From assembly GCA_937860165.1 (NCBI GenBank), contig CALMBE010000506.1, forward strand, positions 1 to 8,019: a stretch of 8,019 nucleotides of DNA. Reading direction: 5' to 3'. Source of the DNA: an uncultured Planctomycetaceae bacterium. GTDB lineage: Bacteria > Planctomycetota > Planctomycetia > Pirellulales > Lacipirellulaceae. The notes beneath the pieces were generated by a model that worked only from the letters and a program-made list of their open reading frames with translations, had not been told where the DNA came from and searched no databases. Positions within the stretch are counted from its first letter, which is position 1. Every line of letters starts with the position of its first letter. This document shows positions 5,505 through 8,019 of the stretch, piece by piece. A program made the position numbers and the translations under genes.

Positions 5505-8019
5505 ATGACAAACAGCTCCCCGCTTGCGGAAGTTCTTCGGATGCTCCGCGATGAACTCCTACAACGTCGCCAGGAAATTCGCGATGTGCATGGCCGAGGA
5601 CTCGCGGGGGCCCAAGTCTCGGCCAAGTTCGCCTCGCTCTTAGATTCTTTGATCATGCGGTTGTTCGACACCACCCTCGCGTCGAGCTCTGCCAAATCCG
5701 ACGAACTGCGTTCGCAACTGGCGGTTGTCTGCCTGGGAAGTCACGGTCGCAGGCAGTGTTCGCCCTACTCCGACGTCGATCTGATGTTTCTCTACAAAAC
5801 CTTGCGCGGCGAGCAGGTGGCCGAGATACTCAGACCGCTCACGCAAGGGGTGTTCGACATCGGCCTGCAACTCGGCTCCAGCATTCGCAAACCGGCCGAG
5901 GCCGCCCAACTAGCGCGGACCGATGCCGTGATCTGTACTTCGCTCATCGACGCGCGGCTGCTGGTGGGTTCGCGGCCCTTGTTCGATGAGTTCCGGACTG
6001 GCTTTGAAAAAATGGTCCGCAAGAACTCTAAGACCCTGTGCAAGATATTTCTAGATGCCCGCAAGCAGGAACGGGATCAATACGGCGACAGTGTGTATCT
6101 CTTGGAGCCACATGTGAAACGCTCGCGCGGCGGACTGCGCGATTTGAATTTGCTCCGCTGGCTTGGCTTCGCGGAATTCGGCGAGTCCGATCCCGATCGC
6201 CTGCACCTCTTGGGGGCCCTTTCTAAGTTCGATCACCACCGGCTGCAATCGGCCTCGGAGTTCTTGCTCCGTTTGCGAAACGAGATGCACTTCCAAGCGG
6301 GCAATAGTGCCGACATGCTCGACCGGGCCGAGCAGTTGCGAGTCGCCGAGTGGCTCGGTTTTCAGCAGCGGAGCGGACTCCTGCCCGTCGAGCAATTCAT
6401 GCGTGACTATTTCCGGCACACCAACCACGTTTGGCAGTTGGTACGCCGCCGCGAGGCAAGTCTGGAAACACGTTCCGCTGCCTCTCGGGTGCTCGATCCC
6501 CTGTTTACCAAAACGATCGACGGAATGGTTCGCGTCGGTCCAAGTACGATTTCACTGACTCCCGCCGGAATTGCGAAAGTCAAGAGTGACCTGAGTGAAG
6601 TGTTGCGGTTGGTGGAAATGGCTGCCCGTGAAAACAAAACGCTCGATCAACCCACCTATTCTACGCTACTATTGGCGGCCCCAGAATTTCCCGACGAAGT
6701 CTCGGCCGGATTGCGTCGCCAGTTTTATGACATGCTCGCCGATCCCACTTCGGTGGGTTGCACACTCACGTTATTGCATGAGTTGGGATATCTCGAAAAA
6801 GTCATCCCCGCCATGCGTCACGCCCGCTGCTTGTTGCAGTTCAATCAATATCACAAGTACACGGTCGATGAGCATTCGCTGCAAGCCGTCCGCGAGGCAG
6901 TCGGTTTCTCGGACCTCGACCACCGACTGGGCAGGGCCTATCGTGAGATCGTCGACAAACGGGCTTTTCATCTGGCCCTCCTGCTGCATGATCTCGGCAA
7001 GGGATTTGAAGAGGATCACAGCGAAGTCGGCAAACGAATCGCGGAAGAATCCTGTGCGCTCTTTGAACTCGATGAGCGGACGACTTCCGATATTGTCTTC
7101 CTAGTGCATAAACACCTGACGATGTCGCATCTCACCTTTCGCCGCGACACTTCCGATATCCGCATGTTGGAAGGATTTGCTCGACAAGTGGGAAGCCGCG
7201 ATCGACTGCGGATGTTGTTTGTGATGACCTGTGCCGATCTCGCTGCCGTCGGGCCCGACGTGCTCACCGATTGGAAAAAGGACGTGCTGTCGGACGTGTA
7301 CGGGCGGATGGCAAATTACTACGAAGACCAAGATTCCACCAGCTTTCGCGCGAAACTTACCGCGCATACCGCCGCGGTGCTCAAGGCGCTCTCACCCGCG
7401 CAACTAGCCGACGATTGGTATGCGAGACAGCTCGATGCCTTGCCAGCGAGCCACCTCGTAAGCCAATCACCCGAGCAGATCGTCGCAACGCTCACCCGCT
7501 TGCGAAAACTGACCGAAGGACAGGCCGATGCGTGGTGCGAGTACCACAGCGACTCGAAGACCGTCCAATGTCATGCGGGGGTCAGCCAGGGCGTGGGGCG
7601 CGGGGTGTTTTCCAGCATGGCCGGCGCACTGAGCGAAGCCGGTTTAGAAATCTTGGCGGCCGACATCGACGTGCTGGCCGATGATCTGGTGATGGTGCAC
7701 TATACGGCAACCGACTCGCAATCGACCCAAGCAGCCGACCCGGCACGATTGAAACAAGTTGCCGTGGGGATGTTGTCTTCGTTAACCAGTGACCGGCCAC
7801 CCAAATTTCGCCGCGTCTGGGGACAAGAACGGGCCGCCGCCACCAAAAAACTCACCGAGATGGCCAACGAAGTGCATATTGATAACGTGCAATCGGACAC
7901 TCAAACCATCGTGGAGGTTTTTACGTTCGACCGACCCGGCCTACTCTCTGAACTGGCTTACAAACTTCACGACCTCCGCTTGGTCATTTGCCGAGCCAAA
8001 ATCGGCACGTATCTCGACC
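5505..8019 (+). CDS. glnD: PII uridylyltransferase / uridylyl-removing enzyme (C-terminus beyond the window)
   Basis: GlnD senses glutamine: when glutamine is low it attaches UMP to PII, and when high it removes it. The frame is open from 5505 to the window end (838 codons, no stop, no frameshift). The nucleotidyltransferase motif GSHGRRQCSPYSDVDL is at 78-93 with metal-binding Asp90 and Asp92. RGGLRDLNLLRW at 208-219 matches the family's GGLRDL motif. The HD phosphohydrolase domain shows VDEHSLQAV at 454-462 and LLLHDLGKGFEEDHSEVG at 492-509, with His495, Asp496 and His505. The first ACT domain lies at about 687-736 and the second begins at about 801 (VEVFTFDRPGLLSEL at 803-817), cut off at residue 838. 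Family members are usually about 850-950 residues, so little is missing. The ATG at 5505 is the only plausible start and has just a weak GCGGAA upstream. It follows the PII gene by 57 bp and is probably co-transcribed. Confidence 0.95.
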   Translation, partial: MTNSSPLAEVLRMLRDELLQRRQEIRDVHGRGLAGAQVSAKFASLLDSLIMRLFDTTLASSSAKSDELRSQLAVVCLGSHGRRQCSPYSDVDLMFLYKTLRGEQVAEILRPLTQGVFDIGLQLGSSIRKPAEAAQLARTDAVICTSLIDARLLVGSRPLFDEFRTGFEKMVRKNSKTLCKIFLDARKQERDQYGDSVYLLEPHVKRSRGGLRDLNLLRWLGFAEFGESDPDRLHLLGALSKFDHHRLQSASEFLLRLRNEMHFQAGNSADMLDRAEQLRVAEWLGFQQRSGLLPVEQFMRDYFRHTNHVWQLVRRREASLETRSAASRVLDPLFTKTIDGMVRVGPSTISLTPAGIAKVKSDLSEVLRLVEMAARENKTLDQPTYSTLLLAAPEFPDEVSAGLRRQFYDMLADPTSVGCTLTLLHELGYLEKVIPAMRHARCLLQFNQYHKYTVDEHSLQAVREAVGFSDLDHRLGRAYREIVDKRAFHLALLLHDLGKGFEEDHSEVGKRIAEESCALFELDERTTSDIVFLVHKHLTMSHLTFRRDTSDIRMLEGFARQVGSRDRLRMLFVMTCADLAAVGPDVLTDWKKDVLSDVYGRMANYYEDQDSTSFRAKLTAHTAAVLKALSPAQLADDWYARQLDALPASHLVSQSPEQIVATLTRLRKLTEGQADAWCEYHSDSKTVQCHAGVSQGVGRGVFSSMAGALSEAGLEILAADIDVLADDLVMVHYTATDSQSTQAADPARLKQVAVGMLSSLTSDRPPKFRRVWGQERAAATKKLTEMANEVHIDNVQSDTQTIVEVFTFDRPGLLSELAYKLHDLRLVICRAKIGTYLD

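Noticed and set aside
6595..7104. 169-codon plus-strand frame within glnD
   Set aside because: It is a +1-type shadow of glnD, whose own frame is continuous and carries the HD-domain motifs in this interval.

Overview
The window suggests a chromosome segment from a member of the Planctomycetota, probably the Pirellulales. I infer this from the gene content, weak or absent Shine-Dalgarno sequences before several genes, the exported proteins with long low-complexity segments, and the repeat-rich spacers. No marker gene settles the taxonomy. All assignments come from reading the sequence; no database was searched.

Layout. Minus strand, left side: a long secreted membrane-fusion (HlyD/RND adaptor-like) protein at 384-2156. 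Downstream in the same direction is the signal-peptide end of a second exported protein, which runs off the left edge (1 to about 200). A 381-bp divergent spacer separates this pair from the plus-strand genes. Plus strand: a PduO-type cob(I)alamin adenosyltransferase (2538-3083), a MITE-like palindromic element (3145-3290), an ammonium transporter amt (3378-4793), a repeat-filled spacer (4794-5105), a PII signal protein (5106-5447), and a PII uridylyltransferase glnD. glnD is open to the right edge (5505-8019, 838 codons present) and the window ends inside its last ACT domain.

How the genes work together. amt, PII and glnD form a nitrogen-sensing set. Amt conducts ammonium. The PII trimer reads 2-oxoglutarate, ATP and ADP and can plug Amt. 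GlnD senses glutamine and adds or removes UMP on the PII T-loop. All three carry the residues expected of working family members. The adenosyltransferase (B12 cofactor) and the adaptor pair have no clear functional link to this set.

I found no new multi-gene system. The least explained material is between the genes: a two-halved palindromic MITE just upstream of amt, a duplicated double-hairpin repeat between amt and PII, a third hairpin that shares a 13-base loop sequence with the MITE, a dRS3-like hairpin, and several short tandem tracts that all have a 7-bp period, like the heptameric repeats of cyanobacteria.
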